A DNA stretch of 64,000 nt from Planctellipticum sp942493135 (GTDB taxonomy: Bacteria > Planctomycetota > Planctomycetia > Planctomycetales > Planctomycetaceae): assembly GCA_942493135.1 (NCBI GenBank), contig OW818684.1, positions 3,596,001-3,660,000 on the forward strand, given 5' to 3'. A model generated the notes under the pieces. The model ran no database searches. It was not told the DNA's origin and worked only from the letters and a program-made list of their open reading frames with translations. Position numbers and translations under genes: made by a program. Below, piece after piece: positions 18,394 to 25,810 of the stretch (position 1 is its first letter; the number at the start of each line of letters is the position of its first letter).

Positions 18394-18615
18394 TTACGTC
18401 GACAGCTCTTCATGGCTCTGGGATTCAGCAGCAGGAGCGTGCGTTTGAGCTTCGCCTGCCTGAATGGCCGCATGCACTTCGCTCCGATGAATCGGAACTT
18501 CGCGTGGGGCCTCGATCCCGAGACGAACCTTGTCACCACGGATCTCGATGATCGTGATGACAATGGCGTCGTCCACCACGATGCTCTCGTTCTTCTTGCG
18601 CGACAGCACCAGCAT
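18394..18615 (-). CDS. csrA: Carbon storage regulator CsrA
   Basis: 73 residues from the ATG at 18615; the longer frame to 18840 is the untranslated leader. The N-terminal 50 residues are a textbook CsrA: MLVLSRKKNESIVV, then IVITIIEIRGDKVRLGIEAP and REVPIHRSEVHAAI. Arg at the end of beta-5 (the RLGIEAPREV region), needed for RNA binding, is present. The C-terminal ~20 residues are an acidic, Ser/Glu/His-rich extension not found in E. coli CsrA. CsrA dimers bind GGA motifs in mRNA leaders and alter translation or stability. It has a strong promoter and a ~190-nt leader containing several GGA motifs, one in the ribosome site. Confidence 0.97.
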   Translation of the reverse strand: MLVLSRKKNESIVVDDAIVITIIEIRGDKVRLGIEAPREVPIHRSEVHAAIQAGEAQTHAPAAESQSHEELST

Positions 18616-18805
18616 GATTTCTGCACTCCCCTGGCAGCCGATTCGGGAGAGCAAGCGAATCCACCGGGAGTGAATCCCCGCAACAGCCGATTCCCCGCCT
18701 GTTGCCGCTGCGCTCCGCGCGGACACAATCGATGCCCGCAGGGATGCAGGTTGCCAACCCTGAGGGCAACCGGATTCTGACCGGACCCTCAACATTTCCT
18801 GACAT
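18616..18805 (-). promoter_or_regulatory. Long csrA leader with multiple GGA motifs, possible autoregulation
   Basis: The stretch from the inferred transcription start (near 18805) to csrA contains six GGA triplets on the minus strand, including GGGGAG at 18626-18631, which is the csrA ribosome site. It can form hairpins such as GTTGCC/GGCAAC. CsrA binds GGA motifs in loops, so the leader may mediate autoregulation. This is inferred from motif content; no folding was run. Confidence 0.45.
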
Positions 18806-18811
18806 CGCAGG

Positions 18812-18840
18812 ATTGTAGAGGTTACAAAAATCGCGGTCAA
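18812..18840 (-). promoter_or_regulatory. csrA promoter
   Basis: Minus-strand TTGACC (18840-18835) and TACAAT (18817-18812) are separated by exactly 17 bp, 5 of 6 matches each to the sigma70 consensus. It is the best promoter seen in the window. Confidence 0.75.
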
Positions 18841-19143
18841 TACGAGAATCTGCTCAAGTTGCGCAATGGCAGCTCGAGGTTCCGCAGAGCAATCAGGAAT
18901 TGGGGTAGTGGTTAGACTGAAGACGCAGACGTGGCGCCAGTGGGAAGTAGGCGAGTCTTCAGGGGTCGCCCCAGCACGAAATCCTGGAGTCGGCGACCGG
19001 CTTCAAGTCGGTCTCCCGTCTCGTCAAGCGGATTCGCACCGAGCGCCGGAGTTGCACCCAAGCGACGGCGACGGACAAAAGTGCCGTCGCCGTCCCCGGG
19101 AACGCTACATTCGTTGCAGTAAGCCCGGCACAGACGGTCTGAT
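18841..19143. other. Gene-free structured spacer between csrA and the HU gene
   Basis: No coding potential I trust. Two inverted repeats stand out: CTGAAGAC (18917-18924) with GTCTTCAG (18955-18962), and an 11-bp perfect stem GACGGCGACGG (19064-19074) with CCGTCGCCGTC (19084-19094) around a 9-base loop. The second lies ~50 bp past the HU stop and may end HU transcription, although no T-run follows. The plus strand carries about seven GGA triplets. Confidence 0.6.
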
Positions 19144-19464
19144 TCAGACCATGTCCTTCATGCTCTTCAGCGGGCGGATCTTGACAACATTCTTGGCCGG
19201 CTTGGCGGCGACCTTCATCATTTCGCCCGGCTTGAATGGGTTCGCACGCATGCCGCCCTTGGTGGCGGGCTTGCGGACGACGGTGATCTTCATCAGGCCT
19301 GGCAGTGCAAACACGCCGGGACCCTTCTTGCCAAGATTCTTCGCAATCAATCCCGAGAGCTCGGTGAGAATGCTGGCCACGTCCTTCCGGGCCAGACCCG
19401 TGCTCTCGGCGAGCGCGTTCAACACTTCGGACTTCGACAACGGCTTGGGGGACTTCTCAACCAT
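19144..19464 (-). CDS. HU-family DNA-binding protein
   Basis: 106 residues from the ATG at 19464, preferred because AGGAG lies six bases upstream; upstream ATGs at 19503 and 19542 lack such a site. The body is an HU/IHF fold: KSEVLNALAESTGLARKDVA, a dimer-forming GVFALPGLMKITVVRKPA, and the DNA-clasping arm with GMRANPFKPGEMM in place of the usual RxGRNPxTG. The C-terminus is Lys-rich (AAKPAKNVVKIRPLKSMKDM). HU proteins bend and compact DNA. At 106 residues it is longer than the usual ~90 because of both ends. Confidence 0.9.
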   Translation of the reverse strand: MVEKSPKPLSKSEVLNALAESTGLARKDVASILTELSGLIAKNLGKKGPGVFALPGLMKITVVRKPATKGGMRANPFKPGEMMKVAAKPAKNVVKIRPLKSMKDMV

Positions 19465-19560
19465 TCCGGACTCCTGCTGGCGACGTTCCTGTCTTTCTGA
19501 CATCCCTGACGAATGCGACTGCCATGTCTCGTGAGGCGTCATGCATCCTCATTGGCGGGT

Positions 19561-19589
19561 AGTTAACTGCGGCGAAATTCGAAAGTCAA
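19561..19589 (-). promoter_or_regulatory. Candidate HU promoter
   Basis: Minus-strand TTGACT (19589-19584) and TTAACT (19566-19561) with a 17-bp spacer. The -35 is good and the -10 is weak. It lies ~100 bp before the chosen HU start. Confidence 0.4.
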
Positions 19590-19953
19590 TGACCTGAACC
19601 CCAGTTTTCTGCAGGTTTTTCCGGGATTTTCTGTAAGTCGCCTTCGATTCTGCCGTCAATTCCCGCAGTCTCGCGGACTGGATCGGCCAGAATGCCTTGA
19701 AAAAGCGGCCGCTTTGCGTCGTCTCCGGCGGGATTGCAGCCTGCTCGCGCCGATCCGGGGCGGCCGCGTGATCTGCGGCGATGATTGCACGTTTCCTGCA
19801 TGAAAATAGGGCGATATCGCTCCGCACAGATTGCGTCCGTCGGCCGATTGCGTTATCCCTGCTGCTGCGTGCTGACGATGATTGGGGGCGTCATCGAAGC
19901 GGCCACCGTGATCGTGACGGGATTCATCAGGGTTTGCAGCAAGGCAGAACAGC
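19590..19953. other. Intergenic stretch, nothing firm
   Basis: The divergent region between the HU gene and the FHA gene. A minus-strand frame of 92 codons (19549-19827) exists, but it overlaps the candidate HU promoter and its composition is unlike a protein. I see no RNA gene or strong palindrome. Confidence 0.5.
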
Positions 19954-20499
19954 ATGGCAGAACTGGTGATTCAGACGGGAAAGCTCGCCGGCAAGAAACT
20001 TGTCCTGCCGGCAGGTAAGGAGCTGATCGTCGGACGCGGCGAAGACTGTCAGGTCCGTCTGCCCTCGTCGCTGGTCAGCCGGCAGCATTGCCGATTGTCG
20101 CTGACTGCCGAAGGCATCCGCGTCGAAGACCTTGGAAGCCAGAACGGGACTCTCGTGAACGACGTCCCGATTGCCGAGGCGACGATTCTCAAGCCGGGCG
20201 ATCTGCTGCGAATCGGCGCCATGATTTTTGCCGTCCCCAGTGCCCCACGCCCGAAAAAAGTCGTCGCGGAGACCGCCGACGACGCTTCTGACGCCGACAT
20301 CGCCGCCTGGCTGGATGACGCGAGCAGCTCGGCGGCGGGCGACACGGCAGAGATCAGTCCCGCGATCGCCAACGCGATCCGCGATGCAATCGACGAGGTC
20401 AGCGAGGTTCGGACCACGCCCGCTCGAGTCGATCCCGTGAAGACGCAGATCAGCGAGATTATTCGTCGGCATTGGGCTGAGCGCCGCCGTAAGGCATAA
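19954..20499 (+). CDS. FHA-domain protein
   Basis: 181 residues. An N-terminal forkhead-associated domain at about residues 5-90 has all the conserved contacts: VGRGEDCQVRLPSSLVSRQHC and EDLGSQNGTLVND, i.e. the Arg, Ser, His and Asn-Gly that bind phosphothreonine. A linker rich in Asp/Ala/Ser follows, then a helical tail ending in basic residues (IIRRHWAERRRKA). FHA proteins read Thr phosphorylation by Hanks-type kinases such as the one at 35304, but no link between the two can be shown here. rsmD follows 45 bp later on the same strand. Confidence 0.92.
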   Translation: MAELVIQTGKLAGKKLVLPAGKELIVGRGEDCQVRLPSSLVSRQHCRLSLTAEGIRVEDLGSQNGTLVNDVPIAEATILKPGDLLRIGAMIFAVPSAPRPKKVVAETADDASDADIAAWLDDASSSAAGDTAEISPAIANAIRDAIDEVSEVRTTPARVDPVKTQISEIIRRHWAERRRKA

Positions 20500-20544
20500 T
20501 CTCCGGGAGTTCCCGAGTAACTCCTGCGCAAACGGTGGCACTTC

Positions 20545-21186
20545 ATGCGGATCATCGCCGGCAAGTTTCGGCATCGCAAACTTCTGACCAATCCCGGACA
20601 GACCACTCGCCCCATCATCGATCGCGCGAAAGTGCGGCTGTTTGACCTGATCCGGCACGAGCTGCCCGGCGCCCGCGTCCTCGACGTCTTCGCCGGAACC
20701 GGCACCCTGGGGATCGAATCCCTCAGCCGGGGTGCGAAGAGCGCCGTGTTCTGCGAAGCCGATCATCGCGCCCACGAACTCCTCCGCAAGAACACCGAAG
20801 TCCTGAAGGTCACCGACGACGTCCTCTGCTGGCGGGTCGACGTCCTCCGCTGCTCGTTCCGGCCGAAGGGGACCGGCGACTGGACTCCGTATCGAGCTGT
20901 TTTCTTCGATCCGCCGTACAAAATGGCCGACGACCTGAAGCCCGGCACGCCGATCTTCCGTTGCCTCGAACGCCTGGCCCGACCGGACACGACGACCGAC
21001 AACGCTCTTCTGGTGATCCGGACCCCGCTGCAATGTGAGCCGACTTTCCCGCCGGCCTGGACGACCGAAATGGTCTTCGAAGTCGCCAGTATGCGGATTT
21101 TTCTACTGCGCAAGAACGCCGACGCCGGCCCGGTAGAAACTGACGAGATCTCCGACGAAGAGGCGGATGAAGGTGCGGGCGACTAA
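20545..21186 (+). CDS. rsmD: 16S rRNA m2G966 methyltransferase RsmD
   Basis: 213 residues. It opens with MRIIAGKFRHRKL and TRPIIDRAKVRLFDLI, both typical of RsmD. The SAM-binding motif I is VLDVFAGTGTLGIESLSRGA (about 46-65) and the catalytic motif is FFDPPY (about 121-126). The enzyme methylates N2 of G966 in the small ribosomal subunit. The C-terminus has an acidic extension of ~20 residues (EISDEEADEGAGD). The stop overlaps the stop of the convergent epimerase gene by 4 bp. Confidence 0.95.
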   Translation: MRIIAGKFRHRKLLTNPGQTTRPIIDRAKVRLFDLIRHELPGARVLDVFAGTGTLGIESLSRGAKSAVFCEADHRAHELLRKNTEVLKVTDDVLCWRVDVLRCSFRPKGTGDWTPYRAVFFDPPYKMADDLKPGTPIFRCLERLARPDTTTDNALLVIRTPLQCEPTFPPAWTTEMVFEVASMRIFLLRKNADAGPVETDEISDEEADEGAGD

Positions 21187-22187
21187 CCCGGTTCGCCGGA
21201 GGTCTGCTGCAGCCAGTTCCGCAACCGCCGCAGCCCCTCCTCGACATTGACCTCGGGCCGATAGCCCAGATCCCGCTTCGCGGCGGAAATGTCGTACCAG
21301 TGGACCGTCGAAAGTTGCCGGGCCACGAACCGCGTCATCGGCGGCTCGTCCCGGCGGCCCAATGCGGCGTACAGGCCTTCCAGAAGGGCTCCCGCGGCAT
21401 ACGCCGCCCCAGCGGAAATTGATCGCTTCACGGGAGGCTGCCCTCCGCAGGCGAGCATGCGGTCGATCAGTTCCCAGAGCGGGACGGGTTCGTCGTTTGT
21501 GATGAAATATGCCTTTCCGCAGACGACGGACCCAGGCAGCAACCGCTCGGCCGCCAGCAGATGGGCGTCCGCGGCATTGTCGACGTAGACCGTATCGACC
21601 AGGTTGTCTCCCCGGCCCACGCGACGCAGTCGGCCGGTTCGCGCCCGCTCCAGCAGGCGGGGGACCAGGTGATTGTCGCCGGGCCCCCAGATCAGATGCG
21701 GCCGGAGCGCTACAGTCGCCAGCCCCGGTCCGTTCGCCGCCAGCACCGCCTGCTCGGCGATTGCTTTCGTCCGCGGGTAGTGCGTCAGATAGCGTTTCGG
21801 GTATGGCGTGGACTCATCGATCCCCTCCTCGTTCTGCCCGCCGTAGACCACGCTGGGCGAGCTGGTGTGGACCAGTCGCGAAATCCGCAGCTCCCGGCAG
21901 GCCGCCAGCACATTCTCCGTGCCGGTTACATTGGCCCGACGGTATTCCGCAGCCGGCCCCCACACGCCTGCTTTCGCTGCAGTGTGGAATACGATGTCGC
22001 AGCCATTGGCAGCGTCAAGAACCGCCGCCGGGTCTGCGATGTCTCCCTGACGGCATTCGACGCCGGTCGCCGCCAATTCCGGCGCCGGACTCCGCTGCAA
22101 ACTGGTCACCTCGCAGCCAGCCGCCCGCAATCGGCGACAGATCGCGCTGCCCAGGAATCCACCTCCGCCCGTCACCAGCGCCCGCAT
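21183..22187 (-). CDS. NAD-dependent epimerase/dehydratase family protein (extended SDR)
   Basis: 334 residues from the ATG at 22187; a longer frame runs back into the upstream gene and is not used. The N-terminal Rossmann motif is MRALVTGGGGFLGSAI (TGxxGxxG), followed by an acidic strand end. The active-site segment HTSSPSVVYGG and, further on, YPRTKAIAEQAV supply the Ser, Tyr and Lys of the YxxxK triad. Extended SDRs of this kind include sugar-nucleotide epimerases and 3-beta-hydroxysteroid-type dehydrogenases; the substrate cannot be read. It sits 49 bp after the enolase-superfamily gene on the same strand, probably one operon. Confidence 0.88.
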   Translation of the reverse strand: MRALVTGGGGFLGSAICRRLRAAGCEVTSLQRSPAPELAATGVECRQGDIADPAAVLDAANGCDIVFHTAAKAGVWGPAAEYRRANVTGTENVLAACRELRISRLVHTSSPSVVYGGQNEEGIDESTPYPKRYLTHYPRTKAIAEQAVLAANGPGLATVALRPHLIWGPGDNHLVPRLLERARTGRLRRVGRGDNLVDTVYVDNAADAHLLAAERLLPGSVVCGKAYFITNDEPVPLWELIDRMLACGGQPPVKRSISAGAAYAAGALLEGLYAALGRRDEPPMTRFVARQLSTVHWYDISAAKRDLGYRPEVNVEEGLRRLRNWLQQTSGEPG

Positions 22188-22236
22188 GCCGACACATTTC
22201 CAGTCTCGAGAACTCGCCCCTGATAACCATGTCACG

Positions 22237-23337
22237 TCAGCAGGACCAGACCGGCTGGCCCAGCGCGTCAAGCCGCGGCGTGATTCCCAGCCCCGGGGCC
22301 GTCGAAGCCGCCAGCCGGCCGTTCCGACGCTGCGGCGCTCCGTCGGCAATCGACCGAGTCACGTAGCTGTTGAAGTCCGTCGACGTAAACAGGAACTCGG
22401 TCGGCGTGCTGTGAGCCAGGTGGGCGATCGCCGCAGTGACGATGTCTCCGCCCCAGCTGTCCTCGATCGTCATGCCAATCCCCAGCGAGACGCACAGATC
22501 GCGGGCCTGCCGGGCCTTAGTCAGTCCGCCAAACTTGCTGATCTTGATGTTGACGACATCCATCGCCAGATCGGCCTTGCCGCGAACGAGCATGTCGATT
22601 CCGTCGACGACTTCGTCGAGCACGAACGGATGATCGCAGTTCCGCCGGACCGCAAGACACTCTTCGTAAGTCAAGCAGGGCTGCTCAATGTAAACGTCAA
22701 TTTCCCGAACCGCGCGAACGACGCGCTGGGCTTCGTGCTGCGTCCAGCCGGTGTTCGCATCGGCAATCAACCGGTCGCCCGGCTGCAGGACCGCCCGAAC
22801 GGCCCGAATCCGCTCGATATCGACATCGGGATCGCCGCCGACTTTGAGCTGAAAGCGGTGGTAACCCTGCGCACGATAGTCAGTGACGCTCTCGGCCATG
22901 GCCTCCGGAGATTCCTGCGAGATCGCCCGGTACAGCCCGAAGTCTTCGCCGTAGCGACCGCCGAGCAGGCTGCAGACCGGCAGTCCGGCGACCTGCCCCA
23001 GCAGATCCCAGCAGGCGATGTCGACGGCCGATTTGACGAACGGATGCCCCTTCAGGATGGCGTCCATCCGGCGGTTGAGCTTCGTCAATTCCAGCGGATT
23101 CTCGCCAATGAGCTGCGGCCCCAGTTCGACCAGCCCGGCCCGTACTCCGGCGGCATACGCCGGCAGGTACGCGGGGCCCAGCGGACAGACTTCGCCCCAG
23201 CCTGTCAGTCCCGCGTCGGTGTGGACGGAAATGACGGTGCTGTCGAAGACAGTCACCAATTTTCCTCCGGACCACTTGTACGATCCCTCCTGCAGGGGGA
23301 GATCGACCTGATAGACCGTCAGTCCGGTGATGCGCAT
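22237..23337 (-). CDS. Mandelate racemase/muconate lactonizing family enzyme, cis-3-hydroxyproline dehydratase-like
   Basis: 366 residues with the enolase-superfamily layout: capping domain, then a TIM barrel with two opposed lysines, Lys165 in QLKVGG and Lys265/Lys268 in KISKFGG. Metal ligands are Asp193 (ADANTG), Glu218 (IEQP) and Asp241 (LDE). The beginning (ITGLTVYQVDLP) and the ending (APGLGITPRLDALG) resemble, from memory, the cis-3-hydroxy-L-proline dehydratase and hydroxyproline-betaine epimerase group. That would imply amino-acid or betaine breakdown, but the substrate is inferred. The next gene (epimerase) follows at 49 bp. Confidence 0.87.
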   Translation of the reverse strand: MRITGLTVYQVDLPLQEGSYKWSGGKLVTVFDSTVISVHTDAGLTGWGEVCPLGPAYLPAYAAGVRAGLVELGPQLIGENPLELTKLNRRMDAILKGHPFVKSAVDIACWDLLGQVAGLPVCSLLGGRYGEDFGLYRAISQESPEAMAESVTDYRAQGYHRFQLKVGGDPDVDIERIRAVRAVLQPGDRLIADANTGWTQHEAQRVVRAVREIDVYIEQPCLTYEECLAVRRNCDHPFVLDEVVDGIDMLVRGKADLAMDVVNIKISKFGGLTKARQARDLCVSLGIGMTIEDSWGGDIVTAAIAHLAHSTPTEFLFTSTDFNSYVTRSIADGAPQRRNGRLAASTAPGLGITPRLDALGQPVWSC

Positions 23338-23563
23338 GGTGTGTCGTCCGGGGTGGGGCCGCTGAGGTGCCGGGCGGAAGTCGGCTCCACTCTACACGCA
23401 GCGCTCCTGCGATTCAGCATCGCCGCCGACCGCTGGGAATCTGCAAGCGCTCAGGCCGGGCGGTCTTTTGTGAAACTTTGCCGCCGGTTGCGATGGTATT
23501 TCCCGTCAGCGACTCGCGCCGCACTTCGCGGCAACACCCGGTCATGCCACAAGGACGCTTCTG

Positions 23564-24814
23564 ATGAACAGCTCCTGGTCCGGATTCCTGGCAATCTGTC
23601 TGACAGTTCCTTCGCTGAACGTGATCGCTGCCGATCCGCCGCGTGCGGAGCCGTTCCTGATTGCCGGACGTCTGTCCGACGGCGCGCGGGATTTGAAAGC
23701 GCACCTGGAGGCCCATCCTGGGGACGATCAGACGCGGTTTGGCCTGGGGACGCTGCAGTTTCTGCAGGCGGTCGAACACTTCGGGCAGTCGCTTTGCCGC
23801 TATGGCGCCGGGACTTCGCGGACTCCGCTCGGAATCCGAGTCCCTTTGTTGCAGATGCCGGTGCCGGAGAACCCCGATCCGGAACCGATCAGCTATGCCG
23901 ATTTCCGCCGGATGCTCCAGACACTGATCGACGACTTGGCAAAGGCCGAGCAGACCTTGTCTGCAATCAAGGATCGCGACGTGAAACTGCCTCTCCATTT
24001 TGCGCAGATCCGGCTCGATTTGACGGGTGACGGTCGGGCGACTGACGAAGAAACCCTGTGGCGGATCTATGCGGCCGTCGGCCGCAATGCGCGGGCGGAT
24101 CAGCAATTCACGCAGGCCGAGGCCGAAGCGTTTACGATCAATTTCGACTACGGCGACGTCCACTGGCTCACCGGCTACTGCCATCTGCTGACAGCGCTCG
24201 GGGAGATGGCGTTGACGTACGACGGAGAAGCGTTCTTCAACGCCATTGCATCCCACGCGTTCGCCACGCCAGCGCACCCGTTCCTCAAAGAGGAACTGAT
24301 GATCCGCCCCGACAATCGCTGGACAGAGGACATTGCCGACGCCATCGCCGCGATCCATCTGCTGCGAATGCCGGTCAAAGAGCCGCAGCGGGGGCCGGCG
24401 GCTCTGGAACACCTGGAGGCGGTCATCCGTCACAGCCGGTTGAGCTGGCTGGCGATTCAGGAGGAGACCGACGACGATCGCGAATGGGTGCCGAATCCGC
24501 AGCAGACGGGCGTCATTCCGGGCGTCCGCGTGACCGCGGAACTGATCGCCGGCTGGCACACCTTTCTGGATGAAGCCGAACAATTGCTGCAGGGCCGGAA
24601 GCTGGTGCCGCATTGGCGCGTGAAGGGGGAATACGGCATCAATCTGAAACGCGTCTTTACCGAGCCGCGGGAATTTGATCTGGTGCTGTGGGCTCACGGA
24701 GCCGGAGTCACTCCGTTCGTCGAGCGGGGACTCTGCACCCGCCGGGACACGTGGAATCGCCTGATGCAGACGTTTCAGGGGCAGTTCATCGGGTTCGCCG
24801 TCTGGTTTAACTGA
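23564..24814 (+). CDS. Secreted protein of unknown function
   Basis: 416 residues, ATG at 23564 with AAGGA seven bases upstream. A signal peptide is evident (MNSSWSGFLAICLTVPSLNVIAA). The mature part is soluble and contains one EF-hand-like calcium loop, DLTGDGRATDEE, at about residue 150. Other segments (YCHLLTALGEMALTYDGEAF, LRMPVKEPQRGPAALEHLEA) are helical. No catalytic motif is recognised. It stands alone, since the gene downstream is on the other strand; its transcript may end at the terminator at 25046-25080. Confidence 0.78.
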   Translation: MNSSWSGFLAICLTVPSLNVIAADPPRAEPFLIAGRLSDGARDLKAHLEAHPGDDQTRFGLGTLQFLQAVEHFGQSLCRYGAGTSRTPLGIRVPLLQMPVPENPDPEPISYADFRRMLQTLIDDLAKAEQTLSAIKDRDVKLPLHFAQIRLDLTGDGRATDEETLWRIYAAVGRNARADQQFTQAEAEAFTINFDYGDVHWLTGYCHLLTALGEMALTYDGEAFFNAIASHAFATPAHPFLKEELMIRPDNRWTEDIADAIAAIHLLRMPVKEPQRGPAALEHLEAVIRHSRLSWLAIQEETDDDREWVPNPQQTGVIPGVRVTAELIAGWHTFLDEAEQLLQGRKLVPHWRVKGEYGINLKRVFTEPREFDLVLWAHGAGVTPFVERGLCTRRDTWNRLMQTFQGQFIGFAVWFN

Positions 24815-24937
24815 GTGTTTGGCGATGAAGGAGTGCGCCGCCTCTTCTGTAAGGTGTTTCCAGGCAATTGGTTACGTCCGGATTGCCGGATAAATTTACT
24901 CGCCTGAGAAAATCTGGCCGTCCTTCACAGAATTTTC

Positions 24938-24965
24938 TTGACGGAAGGCTTGCACCTTCGATAAT
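24938..24965 (+). promoter_or_regulatory. Candidate promoter of a small RNA
   Basis: TTGACG (24938-24943) and GATAAT (24960-24965) are separated by 16 bp, with 5 of 6 matches in each element. It lies ~125 bp past the stop of the secreted-protein gene and points into a region with no coding frame on that strand. Confidence 0.5.
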
Positions 24966-24971
24966 GACCAC

Positions 24972-25080
24972 ATCGTTTTTGGGTATGCCCTGTCAGGGAC
25001 GAGTCATCGCCGGAATCTGTTTATTCAAACCCCGGGCATACAGAGACGCCTTCGACCGAATCACGGTCGGGGGCGTTTTT
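24972..25080 (+). ncRNA. Candidate structured small RNA (~109 nt)
   Basis: Between a good promoter and a strong intrinsic terminator lies a ~109-nt segment with no convincing ORF. Its 5' half is closed by a perfect 8-bp stem, GTATGCCC (24983-24990) with GGGCATAC (25034-25041). Its interior includes CCCTGTCAGGG and an A/T-rich stretch, TGTTTATTCAAA. It does not match 6S, RNase P, SRP or tmRNA signatures that I know. An alternative reading is that this is only the 3' untranslated end of the gene at 23564-24814. Confidence 0.4.
25046..25080 (+). terminator. Strong intrinsic terminator (plus strand)
   Basis: A 13-bp stem, ACGCC/TT/CGACCG (25046-25058) against CGGTCG/GG/GGCGT (25064-25076), with two G-U pairs and a 5-base loop AATCA, runs straight into TTTTT followed by GCTTTTGC. 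Confidence 0.88.
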
Positions 25081-25121
25081 GCTTTTGCAGCTTCGCGTTG
25101 CACGGTGTGAGGATTCGTCGA

Positions 25122-25796
25122 TCACAGGCCCAGAGATTGCAGCACTCCCGCCAGATCGGACAGGTCCTCCAGAAGCACGTCCGGCTGATGGAGCGACAGC
25201 TCGTCAGACCGGAAGATCCCGGTCGCCACCGCCAGGACCCGTGCATTGATGGCCCGCGCGCAGCGGATGTCCGATGGCGTGTCGCCGATCACCCAGATCC
25301 GTTCATCCGGCACCTCGGGCAGCCGCCGACAGACTTCCCGGCGGGCCTGACGGGCGACATCGTCCCGATCCGCGTGCTCGTCCCCGTAGCCGCCGAAGCC
25401 GAAGTACGAATGCAGTTCGAAGTGTTCGAGCTTCACCCTGGCGGCCCGCGCCAGGTTTCCGGTCAGCAGTCCCAGTGTGACGTTCTCCCGCCCAGTCAGC
25501 GTCGCCAGCAGCGGTCTCACACCCGGAAGCACCACGCCTTCGCGTCCGCTGAGATGCTGAGGCAGTTCCGCGAAGTAGGCTTCCTGAAACCGACTCCGGG
25601 ACGTTTCGTGATCGGGCAGGCCATAGTAGTCGAACAGGTCGCGCGTAATCGCCCGGTCGGTCCGGCCGGCCGTGGGGATCCCCACAACCGGTCCGGACGC
25701 GCCAAACTCGCGCGCCAGAACGGCTTCCATCGCCGCCTGGCCGGATCCCCCGGCATTTAGCAGGGTTCCGTCAATATCGAACAGGAGGACGTGCAT
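25122..25796 (-). CDS. HAD-superfamily phosphatase (phosphoglycolate-phosphatase-like)
   Basis: 224 residues from the ATG at 25796, giving the classical HAD N-terminus MHVLLFDIDGTLLNAGG with the nucleophile and acid/base Asp pair (Asp7, Asp9). Motif II Thr lies in LGLLTGNLA and motif IV in WVIGDTPSDIRCA. A helical C1 cap between motifs I and II makes it phosphoglycolate-phosphatase/beta-phosphoglucomutase-like. The substrate is unknown. A TTG at 25814 could start it in overlap with the upstream aminotransferase stop. It probably shares that gene's transcript. Confidence 0.9.
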   Translation of the reverse strand: MHVLLFDIDGTLLNAGGSGQAAMEAVLAREFGASGPVVGIPTAGRTDRAITRDLFDYYGLPDHETSRSRFQEAYFAELPQHLSGREGVVLPGVRPLLATLTGRENVTLGLLTGNLARAARVKLEHFELHSYFGFGGYGDEHADRDDVARQARREVCRRLPEVPDERIWVIGDTPSDIRCARAINARVLAVATGIFRSDELSLHQPDVLLEDLSDLAGVLQSLGL

Positions 25797-25810
25797 GGAG
25801 GAGGGGCTTC

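Noticed and set aside
18901..19060. Possible second tRNA in the csrA-HU spacer
   Set aside because: No GTTCGA-type T loop and no acceptor stem could be matched.
19549..19827. 92-codon minus-strand ORF before the HU gene
   Set aside because: It overlaps the candidate HU promoter, and its composition and start context are poor.
24868..25110. 80-codon plus-strand ORF
   Set aside because: It overlaps the candidate promoter, RNA and terminator, has no ribosome site and no protein-like features.
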